This document shows positions 48,640 to 60,230 of a DNA stretch of 64,000 nt, piece after piece. The translations under genes were made by a program, and so were the position numbers. The number at the start of each line of letters is the position of its first letter. Positions within the stretch are counted from its first letter, which is position 1. Location of the stretch: the NCBI RefSeq assembly GCF_017654505.1, contig NC_054536.1, positions 13,204,794-13,268,793 on the forward strand, in the 5' to 3' direction. The notes under the pieces were generated by a model. That model was given only the letters and a program-made list of their open reading frames with translations. It was not told the origin of the DNA and did not search any database. Origin of the DNA: Polyodon spathula (taxonomy: Eukaryota > Chordata > Actinopteri > Acipenseriformes > Polyodontidae).

Positions 48640-50835
48640 AGCACAAGGCTTTTGACCACAACTTCATTGACAAGGATTATTACTTACTGTACCAGGATGG
48701 GTCTAAGGCTCATTTTGTCCCTGGAACCTGTGACTCATTTAACATAACAGCTTATAAAACTGCATGTGGAAAACCTTACTGAAGAATCACACTTTACCTT
48801 TGCCTTCAGAGGCACTGTCAGGCAACAAGCAAGTAATTCAAATTTACTTCTAAAAGTAATTTGACTGCCATGTATTAAAATAACTCTTTATTATATTTTG
48901 TTATAAATGTTTTGGTTCCATCGTTTACACTTATTTTTTTTAATGTCTGTTTTGAACAATTGCTGCATACATGGCTATTCATCTAACTGCAAACAGTCCA
49001 TTAAAAGACAAAATTGCCTACACAGCTATATTCACTAAAATGTCTTTCAGATTTTATTATTTTCTTTTAAAGGCTTGCTTATTTTACGTGCTTCAATAGA
49101 CCTCTTTACAACTGAAGATTAAACACAAATTCACCATGGTCCTAGAGGAAAAAGGGTCTACCTGTTACCTATTACATATTTTATAATGAGTTATCATTAT
49201 ATTACTGTGGTGCTTTGCTTTTTTTGACTTATTAATTTATTTTATCAATTATTTTTTTTTGGTTTAATGAAAATATTTCTGTAAATATTTCGGATGACAA
49301 TGAATCAGAAATAATAATGAGGGACAAAAGGCTATCTATGACTGAGGAAGCACTGGAAGACACTGTTATTTTTATTTTGTTAAGCTTTAGATTGCTTTAA
49401 TACCATTTTTCTGATGCATGATAAAATGACCAAATTGCTTCAATGTAACTTTATTCTACTAGCTTAGAAATGTGCATTCAGTGGCTATGCTAATATTTAC
49501 CTTACAATTGTTTCTTAACCTGCATTTTATTATTGTTTAGATTCACATGTGAACCTTCTATTGGGATGGTTGTGCGACCACCACAGGCAGTGTTATTGAA
49601 AGATGTGTTTGGAAATACGTGGGAAGGATGACTCCCAAAGTTCAGTGGCTTTATAAAAATATTTTAGATGGTATTGCTGAATCATTGGTTTGTAGAAGCC
49701 GCAGTCATTTTTCTACATGTTGTGTAGACACCAGGAGTCATTTAAAAACAGCTACTGGCAACGTGTGCTATAGGCAGGCGCTGTGAAATGTAATATGCAT
49801 GGTAATTAATGGGTCATAGAGGTGTAACATAGATAAGAACAGCTTCATTTCATCCTGCATTGATCTGTTACAGGAACTTCTAACCAGCTGTGTATTAAAA
49901 TGTGCTTACTTTAACTATGTAACAAACCCTAAATCATTTACATAAATCATTTGTGCTAAATTACAAACAAACTTTGAAGGACCAGCATATCAAAGGTTTC
50001 TGAAGTATGATGTAGCGGGTAACCGGGTGTGCTGTGGAAAATCTATGAAAAGCACTATGATTAACTACTGCTCAATTAAGAACCAAGGTTTTGATTGTCG
50101 TAAACCTGTCTTCTGATCAAATAGTCCTGTAGAAATGCCAAGTACTATACTATTTTAATCATACTTCGTTGTTAAGTAATTGTTTTTTCTTTGGTGTGTA
50201 TTATAGTTTCCTGAGATATTTCATAGCTGGAACAATAATTGCAGTGCCCCCCTGCAGTATTTCATAGCTGGAACAATAATTGCAGTGCCTCCACCCCCCC
50301 ACCCCACCACACCCCACCACACCCACTTTTCTCTCTACCAATCTGGTAAAAAATATTTTGGGCATAAATGATTCCTCTTTCAATATAGAAGAGGTTGATG
50401 ATGAGGAAATTAAAATTATTCTGTATGAGGTAAATTACCTTCATTCATTGGCAATACATGGCAGACTACATTTTTTAAAATCTATTTTAAGACTGTCAAG
50501 CATTGCGTTTGTTTATATTGAAGTTAGGTTAATGTTTGAATGTGTTGTTGTTAAAGCATACAGTTGTAATGATGACCATGTCTTTCAGTCTTGTATATGT
50601 CACTTGTGAATAATTTTCAAAATAACACATTTGCCTTTGTAATCCTTGTTACATTTCAATTGTAGTTTTGTTCACCTGGAACTACAGAGGAAGTTATTGC
50701 TGCAGTAGAAAAGCATTCTTTCATGTTCCATTTTGCTGGTTGCTTGAGAGTAATCAGAAACCTGCTTGACAAGGACAACATTTTGCAAGACTATCTGAGT
50801 TGGCACATTATCACACGCAGTGCATTTGCTATCAG
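48640..50835 (+). pseudogene. Decayed multi-exon gene fragment, possibly G2E3-like
   Basis: Three plus-strand segments look like exons. Segment 1 (about 48,688-48,840) encodes GSKAHFVPGTCDSFNITAYK and, after an in-frame TGA, RITLYLC. Segment 2 (about 50,335-50,430) encodes NDSSFNIEEVDDEEIKIILY and ends at a donor-like GAGGTAAAT. Segment 3 (50,665-50,840) follows an acceptor-like TTCAATTGTAG and encodes TTEEVIAAVEKHSFMFHFAG. Segment 1 resembles, from memory, a KPYxRITLYLC region in multi-copy fish proteins with G2E3/HECT-type architecture. The function is not established. The in-frame stop suggests a pseudogene, and chance assembly of frames cannot be excluded. Confidence 0.3.
50217..50289. 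repeat. Two-copy tandem repeat, period 41 bp
   Basis: A 32-bp segment (TATTTCATAGCTGGAACAAT and onward) at 50,217-50,248 is exactly repeated at 50,258-50,289. Confidence 0.95.
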
Positions 50836-50859
50836 TATGTAGGTCTTCAAATACATGTT

Positions 50860-51224
50860 TTATAGTGGTACGTTTCAGTGAGCTTTCAATTCACTTTATA
50901 TTAAACACACAGTACACTACATGATTCATATTTACAGTATTTTAAACTGCAAGAGAGTCATTTTTGAACCATGAGTTGCTACTTAAAATAGCAAACTGAA
51001 GAACACATGGTATGGAATAAATTAAGGTGGTGTATATTAGCTTGTGCTTCTTACAGGAGCTAAAATGATCTGATACAGTCTGAAATACGACTTAATCAAG
51101 AGTGTTTCTTCTTAGTACTTCAAGGGTGGGTTTTTCAAAAGGTCATAAATGATAACTCCAGTGTGAATCAAGAAATCGGTTTGTAGAATTGATTTGGACA
51201 TTTTCAAGTGGTAGTTGTACCTAT
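50860..51224. other. AT-rich DNA, nothing recognised
   Basis: No supported feature. Confidence 0.45.
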
Positions 51225-51430
51225 TTCATTCCCTTTCAATTCGAAGATGACTATCACCCAATACTTTTGGGATATGCCTGCCTTAGGTAGGTATTCGCTT
51301 AGCATTTTATGTTAGAGCTGCCGATAGGCCCCTTGGTAGAGTGATGTACTTGGTCTCGCCTGCTGAGGGAATAAATAGTCACTCCGTGCAGCCCACTTCC
51401 TCTTTTCACCTCTCACTTACGGTAATATCT

Positions 51431-52996
51431 GGCTTACACTGCATGATTTTTGCTGATCACCGACGAGCTGAGGAGTCGGCGACTAATTTCTTAAAATCTG
51501 GGTCAAATTGAGGTTGTCGGGGACAAAATGGTCGATAAATGTGAGTCTACGATGCCCTCTTAATAGCTTCTGTGATCTCCCGACGCTCTTATGACATCCC
51601 GACAAATTTCTAACATGTCAGAAAACTTTAGTCCCTGACAAAGCAATTCGTGGAGTGTGTTAGGGGCTACGGGCCGATTTCTTGACGAATGCTGCCAGCA
51701 GCCAATAGGACAAGCTAGCAACAATAGCGACGAAGAGAAAGGTTGTGCCCCTCTTTGACATAAGTGACATTTCGTCTCATGATCGCTTATTGAAGGTACC
51801 TGGTAAGGAAATAATTGTTATAACTTGTTAATGCCGAAGCAGATACTGTATGGTAGTGTGTGCTCTCCTGGCAATCAATTTCTACAGTCACTCGCATTCG
51901 ATATCCCTTTCAAACCCCTACTGTATGACTGTATTGCTAATTTATTCAAAATACGAGGAGGGGTGTACGTCTGTGTGTGTGAGAAATAGAGAGAATGTAG
52001 ATTACATTGTTGCATATTTAAACCTATAACAAACTTGTAGTAGCCTACTAATAGTTGTATTCTAGTCTGTTCAAAAGCACAACACTCACTCGTAGTACAA
52101 AATATTTATTTGTTTAAAAGTCTTCAAATTACACCATGTAACAATTTTTATTTATTTTTTGTTCCTGGGTAGTAAGTGTTATTTCGTAATTGCTTATGCC
52201 TCAAAAGTATAAAAAATGGCTATTATTCCCCACAAACTTTGCTTTTGTGACCAGAACAGTGATATTTCAAAATATCACTATTTCCGATGGGAAAACAGGC
52301 AAATGTGTGTCTTCGTTCACATAAAGTCTGAAAAAAACAACATATGAATCCAAATTAACATGTATTTACACTAAATTAATACAAAAATGACTACAAAAGA
52401 TTTAGAAGTGAGTAGTTTTTCGAGATTTACGATTATACTGTATTTACAGAAAAAGCAAAATTTGTGGGGAATAATAGCCATTATCTATACTTTTGAGGCA
52501 TAAGCAATTAGGAAATAACACTTACTACCCAGGAACAAAAATTGTGTTACATAGTGTTATTCATTAGAATTTGGTATTCTGATGAAGATCGCTTGATGGC
52601 CAATCTCTCACACCAATCTTTTAATCTAATAAATATTTTGTACCACAAGCGAGTGTTGCACATTTTGAACAGATTAGATTTTATTATTTTGGTTGCAAAA
52701 GTCTCTACTGGCCACGTCTGTTAAGCAAATTGTGCCTCCAAATGGATCTCCACGTTTTCTTCTTTTTTCTGTGCAAAACAATGCACAGACAACAGCGATC
52801 ACCTCCTTGCTTGAGTCCACGATTCTTCCGTATGAGGTCTACGATTCTGCAATGAAGGTAGGCACAGTCTGCTACAAGATATCTTGTGCAGTGTGTGTAG
52901 CTTGCAATCCCAGAGCTACAGTTAGAATTCTTAGTTCAATCGACAAGTATGAGTGGCGCTACATCTCCCTATTGCAAAATTTGTGCAGTGTAAGCC
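51431..52996. mobile_element. TIR DNA transposon remnant, about 1.57 kb
   Basis: GGCTTACACTGCA (51,431-51,443) has its exact reverse complement at 52,984-52,996, and a TTTTGC block follows at similar distance on both sides. The inside holds a foldback element (52,130-52,570) and no recognisable transposase. A minus-strand reading near 52,700-52,850 is Arg/Lys/Trp-rich but broken. No clean target duplication. Confidence 0.6.
52130..52570. mobile_element. Foldback element, copy 2 (right arm shortened)
   Basis: Same family as 27,771-28,313, with identical blocks including CTGGGTAGTAAGTGTTATTT and GATTTAGAAGTGAGTAGTTT. The inner part of the right arm (from the GTTTTCCC block to the CAAAGT block) is deleted, so the inverted arms are now unequal. 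Confidence 0.92.
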
Positions 52997-53775
52997 TGGC
53001 TTAAGGGATGCTTCTGTGTCACTAACCTGAGTGTGTTTTTGAGAGCTCCTCTGAATTGACTGTAATTCCCTTGCATTTGTGCTTAGATCCAGCTTGCCGC
53101 TCTTGTGGAATCAGCGTTTCCATTTTGAGTGTATTTTTTCCTTCTTCACAGTCTGCTGCACTTGTGTTGCAGGCCGTCTTTTCTCAGCTGTCCATCGTAT
53201 GAGTGTGACTGCCTGTGCAGTATTGGTGTGCATGTGTTGTCTTTGAACCTACAGCTTCAGGGAGAACACTTCCTCCTCTGGGGCTCAGCTTGCTGCCCCT
53301 GCCATTGAGTGACTCTGCTGGCTGCCGATCGTGCAGCTTAGGCAAAATAAACAACAGTCAGACATCCATGTGTTCCTCCACTGAGGGTGTGCTCTTGCCT
53401 GCCCCGCTGTCGAGTAGACTTTGCCGGCTGCTTCGGCCCACACACCTTGGTGCGTTGGGCCTTCAAAAAAAAAAAAATTGTGTTATCCCATGCTTTTTTT
53501 TTTTTCAACTAACTTGAGTTCTCGCCAGCCATGGCTTCAGCTTGATTTACAGCAAGACTAAGGGTGGAAATTGTATTGCCCATTTTTCCTCACTCAGACC
53601 CCTTTCTTTACTTACTAAATATCTTGGTATCCCTGAATAGACAACCATCTCCTCTTTAAGAATATGCTAAGGATTTTAATAAGCAGTCTGTCTCCCAAAT
53701 TTAGTGGTGCCCTAAATATGATTAATTTACTAAATGCTAAATGACTGGGTGGAGAAATTGTTCGCTATTTTACAC

Positions 53776-54175
53776 TGTGACAGGACGGTTGAGGGTTGTG
53801 ATGTCAGGCCAGAAACAGGAACTCTCTCACTCCTATTCTCTCCTCTAGAACACCCACCTCAAACAGGGAGAGCTGCAGGCTTTTATAGTGGTGACCATCT
53901 CCCGATTAGCAACAATTAATCAAAGAATTAACTCAGGAGATGGTCACCTTCTGCACAAGGTTTTGTTAGAATGGGGTTTCCCCATCCACGCTACCAAACA
54001 ATAACAAACACAACTTGTTCGCCATCACAGTTATACATAAACAACAACATAAAGTAAATACATAATAAGCACAGGGGCAAGGAGTACCCCGTTCTAAAAT
54101 AAACAAACAACACATTTTACAGCAGGGCTTTGCCCTGCCCCTTTTTATGTGCAGAACTTCCTTCTCTTTGCCACA
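53776..54175 (+). mobile_element. Solo LTR, 400 bp, with 5-bp target duplication
   Basis: Starts TGTGACAGGACGG and ends CTTTGCCACA. It is flanked by TACAC on both sides (53,771-53,775 and 54,176-54,180). It contains a TTTTATAGTGG TATA-like site and the GATGTCAGGCCAGAAACAGG motif shared with other LTRs here. No internal genes adjoin it, as expected after LTR-LTR recombination. Confidence 0.92.
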
Positions 54176-54334
54176 TACACAAAGAATGATTTTCCTGAGT
54201 GGTGACTTCCAAGAATGGTACAATATTCAATTAAGTGTTGTCCTTGGCAGTCCTGTTTTTGAGAGTAAAATGTAGAGAAAATGTCATACCCAATCATTCT
54301 GCATTGGTAGTATATGGATCACATTTGGGGTACC

Positions 54335-54601
54335 ATAGCACTTGTGGGAGGGACTGTTCATTAAAATTTCTAGCATATTTTTAAAGATGAGATGATTTTA
54401 TATTCAGTGATACCAAGATATTTAGTGAGCAAGTATTCTGAATGAAGTTATCGTGCAACAAACTCCCCATCTCCAGCTTTACTAGAAAAAGAACATTTCA
54501 GGGTACCATTCTACTTGTGAGATGTCTTGCTTATTAATATATTTAGCATATTTTTAAAGAGGACGTGATTATCTATTCAGCGATACCAAGATATCCAGTA
54601 A
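54335..54601. repeat. Diverged tandem duplication, period about 170 bp
   Basis: 54,335-54,428 and 54,501-54,601 align along their length, sharing TTTAGCATATTTTTAAAGA-type and GATACCAAGATAT blocks, with about 20% differences. Confidence 0.8.
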
Positions 54602-54936
54602 GTATAATCCCCACCCTAATTACTAGAAATCATTTGTTGTTTCCAAACTTCTGTGTGTATTTTTTTGTAAAAACAAATGAAAATGAAAAATAAAATAAAA
54701 AACATTGTTACAAAAGTATCAGGTTTTTCATCAGCTGTGCGAAAGAAAAGTAAGCTTGTTATTTTTCAAGAGTTCTGTGGATGATGTCATGATTATGCCT
54801 GAATAAAATGTTCATTCCAAGAGGGTTCAAAGTCCTTAGTTTTGAAAATAAACTCATGTTCCTTTTGTTCCACAGCATGGACGGATCCCACAGATGGTGA
54901 TAACTTCAGCACTGTGATTATCTTTGTTGAAATGTC

Positions 54937-55111
54937 GGGCTACTGGAAATGAAGTGGTGTTGATTCGAATGTTTTGTAAATGTTCAACAAAGAGGTCTGC
55001 TAAATGCCTTTCAGTTTTTCTAATCTACAGTTTGATCATTTGTTTTTGTACACAGCTTTGTGGAACATTTACAAAGCGTTCAAATCAACACCACTACATT
55101 TCCAGTAGCCC
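54937..55111. repeat. Inverted repeat with 56-bp arms
   Basis: Left arm 54,937-54,992 (starting GGGCTACTGGAAATGAAGTG) pairs with right arm 55,056-55,111, about 90% complementary, across a spacer of about 63 bp. Likely a small foldback element. Confidence 0.93.
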
Positions 55112-55828
55112 AATATCACTATCTTTCTGATGTAGGATACCAGATGGCTAACCTCACTACCAGGTTGGATACAGTATTTGAAGCCAACACAAAAAACAGT
55201 AAAATCTACATTTGATAGCTATCATTCCTACAGCATTTTGGTTAAAAAAAAAAAAGTTTTTTGACATTTGTGTAAAATGTGTTTTATTATAACAAAAGCT
55301 GTTACAATTCATTTTCCACAAGACTGAGTTATTTGTAATACAAATCTACTAAATGATTTTACTGCACTGACATTTAAGCACCATGTTTGATAGACTAAAC
55401 ATGTGCTAAAGTATTTCAATATCAACAAATGGATCCTCTGAAAAATAAACACTTGTTCTTATAATTCAGATTTGACATTTTAAAAGACTTTGTTGAAGAA
55501 GGGATGCAAAAAAAGAAAATTTGCTTAATAAAAAAGCTATGTTAATTAAAAAAGAGCAGTAGTTCTCTCAATCATCATTTGCAAGCTAGGTTAGCAATGG
55601 TATGCCTACAATGAAAAAAATAATTCAAAAAAATATATGTGGGTGTATGCATTTCAATATTGCTTATGCCTACTACAGTGGTATGAGACTGCATTTTCTT
55701 AAACATCTTTGTGTTTGTATTGGAGAAAGTGTCACTCGACAATTTGGCATTAGCCGGGTCATGTTTTTTTTTTTTTTTTAAATCCACACAATTGCCTTAA
55801 AATGGTGTACTTGTGAAGTGCTTGAAAT

Positions 55829-55830
<2 letters not shown>
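55112..55830. other. AT-rich DNA, nothing recognised
   Basis: No supported feature. Confidence 0.45.

Positions 55831-55832
<2 letters not shown>

Positions 55833-55922
<90 letters not shown>
55833..55922. repeat. (A)n (TA)n simple repeat
   Basis: About 29 A residues followed by about 30 TA units. Confidence 0.97.
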
Positions 55923-55925
<3 letters not shown>

Positions 55926-56389
55926 CTAAAGATTCTAAAACATTTCTAAGATTTCATGACACCAGTATTCTTGTCTAAAACTTTGATGTAGATTAATAAT
56001 GATATAAAGATGCACTGTCAAATTGTTGTGCATTAAGGTCCTGTTTCTTAAGCTGTATACAAAACATCTAAAAGGTTAACAGTAAAGGCCATTTAAATAA
56101 ATGGTTAATACATTGTCTAGTGTTACAGTGTTATCCAATACACCCAACATGTAACTGCAACAGGTTAAAAAAAAAAAAAAAGAAACATTTGTTCTTAAGC
56201 TGGATGCAGTGAAATCAAGCAAATATCAAATCATGATTAGTTCATCTTTTTCAATACAAAATAATTAAGTAATGAAATATGACTAGCATTTTTGCTAGGG
56301 ATCTGTAAATGGTATACAGTGTACAGCTGCATAATAGTTAACTTTTTCTATGTTTAAATAATACTTTTTTAAAGAGATCAGGCTAACAA

Positions 56390-56560
56390 TGTGGCAGCCT
56401 TGATGGTCTGATGCGATACAGATTCCTCCACAGTGATGCACATTCTTCCAGGTCATCCTGGAGCAAAGCTATAGCCAGAGCAAAGCAATAGTGTAATAGG
56501 CACTGGTGTTCATGACTCCCATCAAACTGACCAAACTCCCGAATAGCACCAGCAGCTGAG
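56390..56560 (-). pseudogene. Possible exon of an integrase-core-like protein
   Basis: The minus strand encodes LLHYCFALAIALLQDDLEEC and NLYRIRPSR, after a pyrimidine-rich stretch and AAAG/CAG acceptor-like sites near 56,560. From memory this resembles the C-terminal part (LHYCF..L....L......WN.H.IRPSR) of integrase-core-domain proteins found in many copies in fish genomes. It is short and isolated, with no start, and the frame does not extend. It is an exon remnant at best. Confidence 0.35.
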
Positions 56561-56755
56561 CTTTAAAAAATAAATGCTTGTACTTAAAATTAAAATTAAC
56601 TCACTTTACTTTCATTTTAGAGAACAAATGCTAAGGGTTATATTGTGGAGGTGGGATAAGAAATCCTAAATAACTTCACATCATTGTCCTTGGTGGAAAT
56701 AATGAACAATGAGAGATGAGACACATTTGTTCAATGGTTGTTTTTTTCCCCACAG

Positions 56756-56931
56756 CAAAAAAACAAGGGCAAGTTATACAGAGATACAAGAAAATCCTGT
56801 CAACCTACAGGAAAGGTCACAACATGTCACATGCCTTCAGGCACCAAGGTGTGGACAGAGAGACAACAGCAGCAACTGCTCCAAATGCAGAATTTGCCAT
56901 AGCTAATCCATCTTTAAACTTTATCTGTTGA
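56756..56931 (+). pseudogene. CCDC106-like exon fragment
   Basis: A strong acceptor (TTTTTTTCCCCACAG) ends at about 56,755. The following frame encodes VIQRYKKILSTYRKGHNMSH, then AFRHQGVDRETTAATAPNAEF and AIANP, and stops at about 56,931. The pattern of RYKK, AF..GVDR.T....AP.AE..IA.P is characteristic of the CCDC106-like family that is multi-copy in fishes. Other exons are not found nearby, so I read it as a gene fragment or mobile-element-associated exon. Confidence 0.55.
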
Positions 56932-56934
56932 ATG

Positions 56935-58475
56935 GAATATTATAGAGATGATCGTCCAATTTGTTAAAATGATAGGCACCTACTGGCTAATCACCAGTAT
57001 GTGTAGAAGGTCACTATCAATAAATCAGATGGGATTAACATCCTAGAACCTCATTTTGTTATGAATGTAAGTTTGCATTATTTTCTGATAGGAATAAAAA
57101 CCATTTAACATTTTCAAACAATATTATGGAAGAAAAAAACAAGGCCCATGAGTCTTTAAGTATGCTCTAAATTACAGATATGCCCCTTTTTACTGAAAAG
57201 CTCAATTTAAACCTGAAAATTGCAAATTAAAATCAAAGTAGATGTTTGAAGAGGATGATTAGCTTCTTTATGAAACTTCATCAACATCAAACATGTAGAG
57301 CATCAATATAAACTGTAGATGATTATCTGCTGACATGCTAGTATATCTGCTGGCCCATACCAAAGGTATGCTAATCTTTGATAACGTTTCACAAAATGGG
57401 ATTATACCATACAGCAGAATTTAGACAGCGTCAATTAGTTATTATGTGTGGATGATCAAATAGTAGTGTAAATGTATTATGATATTAGTACTGGGCTACT
57501 TCATTAATTAGAAACTCCGCAAATGTGGTTAAGAAATGGTCAGGCAATGGTGACACTTAATTGTACTTGCACTGTACTGTATAAGACCTATCGCAAATGT
57601 ACTACTCTCAATATCTGCTGATTTTCTTAAGTAAAATAATGAAGGGGCACAGTACCAGAATAAAACAAAAACCCTGAGCATTAGTTTTTTTTTTAATAAT
57701 CACACTGATAAAGATAATTTACAATAGCACTTACTTTGTACACTTATATACAATTTTACACAGGTAAAATTCCAATTAACAATGGAATTTAAAAATGATA
57801 GGCTTTTGTAACTTAAAGACATTTACTTTTTGCTCCTGGAATTGTATTACCTTCATTTTTCTTTCCAAAATGAAACTGCATACCTTTTATTATGAGGTGC
57901 AGCATTTTAGAATCTTAGGTTTCAGTTTTGATTACTGCATACCATGATTTTAAAGCACAGCATTGTTTTGCAGAAGATGTTGATGAGTTGACAGATCTGT
58001 CTGATGGCTGACTTCTTCACATTGCCCACCTGTCAGACAATTTGCTGTAAAATCAAAACCAGCCACAGTATTTGTAAAAATCTTTCTGGTCCTAATTCCT
58101 GAGGGTTGTGGCTACCACTGATGATTGTACAGTTTTTTGGTAGGAGATCACTAAATTACACTTATGAGGACATTTCTAAAATGTATTCTTTTATATCCAA
58201 ACTAGTTAATCATATGGAATATTTCATCCCAGAGTGAAAATGTTATTCTCTTAATGATCTTTAGGCTTTCAGATGTTTAGAAAGGTATAATTCAGTCTAC
58301 TTTCAGTGGATATTTGTCCTGATACAACAAGCCGATAGTTAAGTTATGTCATTCAGACCTTCTATTGGAAAATGTGTATGTCTGTGTAGCCCGTCTGACT
58401 ACGATTCTGCATTGTGTTCTGGTGTATGGTTAATGAACAGGACTGTGGACACTGGTTGCCGCTTTCTGGTCTTTT
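56935..58475. other. AT-rich DNA, nothing recognised
   Basis: No supported feature. Confidence 0.45.
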
Positions 58476-58479
58476 ATTC

Positions 58480-59283
58480 TAAATTAGATTAAATAAATGC
58501 AGTGAATACAATGGAAAGAATGGTGATGAGCTTCTCTATGTTGCACACAGAGCATACCTCTCCTCAGTAGAGCCAAAGACTGAGCTGCATTCAATTGATA
58601 ATACAATAATACAGCTACTTCATTGACCATTACTCAAAACTAATAACATTCTTACAGTGTATAGAAAAATATATATTCCTGCTGCAAAGGTTTAACATTT
58701 TAAAAGAAAACTATGACAAAATAATAATAAATCAATAAGAAATAATAATATATTTATAAATATAATATATCGTTCAGATAAAAGCTCTAGATTATAAAAA
58801 TAAATACCTTTTTTGTGTCAAACACATCACATTAAAAGACCACCGGCTACATTGTAAATAATGGCAACTCAGCCACATAAATGCAATAAACAACAATACA
58901 ACTGTAGATTAATATACCTAAATTAGATGAAATAAATGCAGTGAATACAACGGAATTAATTGTGATGAGCTTCTCTATGTTGCACACAGAGCACACCTGA
59001 CATGAGGAAAAGTAAAGTGAGCGAGTGCTTACATGTGAGAAGCTACAGACACCCTGCTAGCATGTATTGAAACTAGCTAGCCTAACATTGCAACACTCGG
59101 TAAAAAAAACTCTTAACAAATTACTATTTCATCACAATCAATTCGTTAGCAACACAACAATGCTGGAATACATTCTAACATATTTACATAAAGTTTCATT
59201 GTTCTAAACTTTTATATTATATGTACATTGGCGCATACGCAAACACATACCTCTCCTCAGTAGAGCCAAAGACAGACTGAGGA
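58480..59283. repeat. Rearranged local duplication
   Basis: A block at 58,480-58,584 recurs in part at 58,920-58,997 (GAGCTTCTCTATGTTGCACA and neighbours). Its end (CATACCTCTCCTCAGTAGAG) recurs at 59,246-59,283. The copies are direct and diverged. Confidence 0.85.
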
Positions 59284-59289
59284 GTAAAA

Positions 59290-60090
59290 ACCGCGTGTTG
59301 CTGACTGGACTGTCCTGCAGGCCAGAGCAATCGATACTGTCCACGGATATGTAAAAATACAGTGAGGATGGAGAGTCCGAGTTTACCCAGTGGAGGTGGG
59401 TTGTCGAGGATTTGTGGCACACTCTACAACACGGTTTCTCAGAGACGTTGGGTTCAGTGGCAAAAAGTTGCGTCGCATAGTGAAGAACGTATCTGAAGCA
59501 GCAGAAAGGAGCAGCATCTGGCTGTGGTTGAGATGGAAAGATTCTGGATGGGGATCTCAAGCACAAAAGAAAGAAAGCAACACTGATGTACAGGTAAGCT
59601 GAGCTGAGCTGAGTAGGGGATGGAGGTGGGTGATGCTGGGATGCCAGAATCACTGTTGAGCCCTCTTGAGGTGTCGTGAGCTAGTCAACGAAACACCGAG
59701 GATGGAAGGTGCCCACTTGAAGACCCCAGAGATGTACCCTACTTAGCTCAATCCAGGCGGTTGTCATGCTGATGCTCTGGGGAGACCGCACAGGGTTGAT
59801 CCCTGGAGCCAGCATCGCAGCCGTTGTGTGTGCTGATGCGCTGGGGAGGCAAAATGAGCTGATCCCTGGAGCCAGCATTACACTTCAGCAATCAACACCA
59901 GACAGAACGATATCTACATCATCAGATGTAAAACAACGCAAATGGATGGAGATGCAGATGGATCACATTAGTTTGCTGCAAAGCTACGTCTTAGTTGGTG
60001 CTTATCTTGGCAAGAGCCGAGTTCAAATGAGCATGAAGTTCAACATCTACTCTCGTAATGGAAATAGAGTAATTTTCTAAAGGCCCGTAA
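59290..60090. other. GC-richer patch with a small tandem repeat; possible LINE 5' fragment
   Basis: Two units at 59,768-59,818 and 59,831-59,879 share TGCTGATGC, CTGGGGAG and TGATCCCTGGAGCCAGCAT (period 63 bp). The plus-strand frame just after (about 59,900-60,080) encodes KQRKWMEMQMDHISLLQSY, which loosely recalls the start of some fish LINE ORFs. Not firmly identified. Confidence 0.35.
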
Positions 60091-60230
60091 TAGCTACTGT
60101 GATTGCCAAGAGTCCATTTCAGTTTATTCATAGCCTCTTAGTATTTTATCAAAATAAATGTTGTTCAGTGTTATGACCTGTGTATAAGGAAATAAGTGGA
60201 CTAAAATCCTTCAAATCTGTACTAACTTAA

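Larger units (their letters stand above)
51225..53520 (+). mobile_element. Possible DIRS-type retroelement 5' region, split by a DNA transposon
   Basis: Segments 51,225-51,430 and 52,997-53,470 differ from the AT-rich surroundings. They contain phrases I associate from memory with DIRS-type 5' ends (GCTTCGGCCCACACACCTTG and GTGCGTTGGGCCTTC, which also form an imperfect hairpin at about 53,437-53,465). No tyrosine recombinase or reverse transcriptase is visible. The assignment is tentative. Confidence 0.3.

Noticed and set aside
59204..59653. 149-codon minus-strand frame
   Set aside because: Overlaps a rearranged repeat and a GC-richer patch; composition is Ser/Leu-rich without a recognisable domain.
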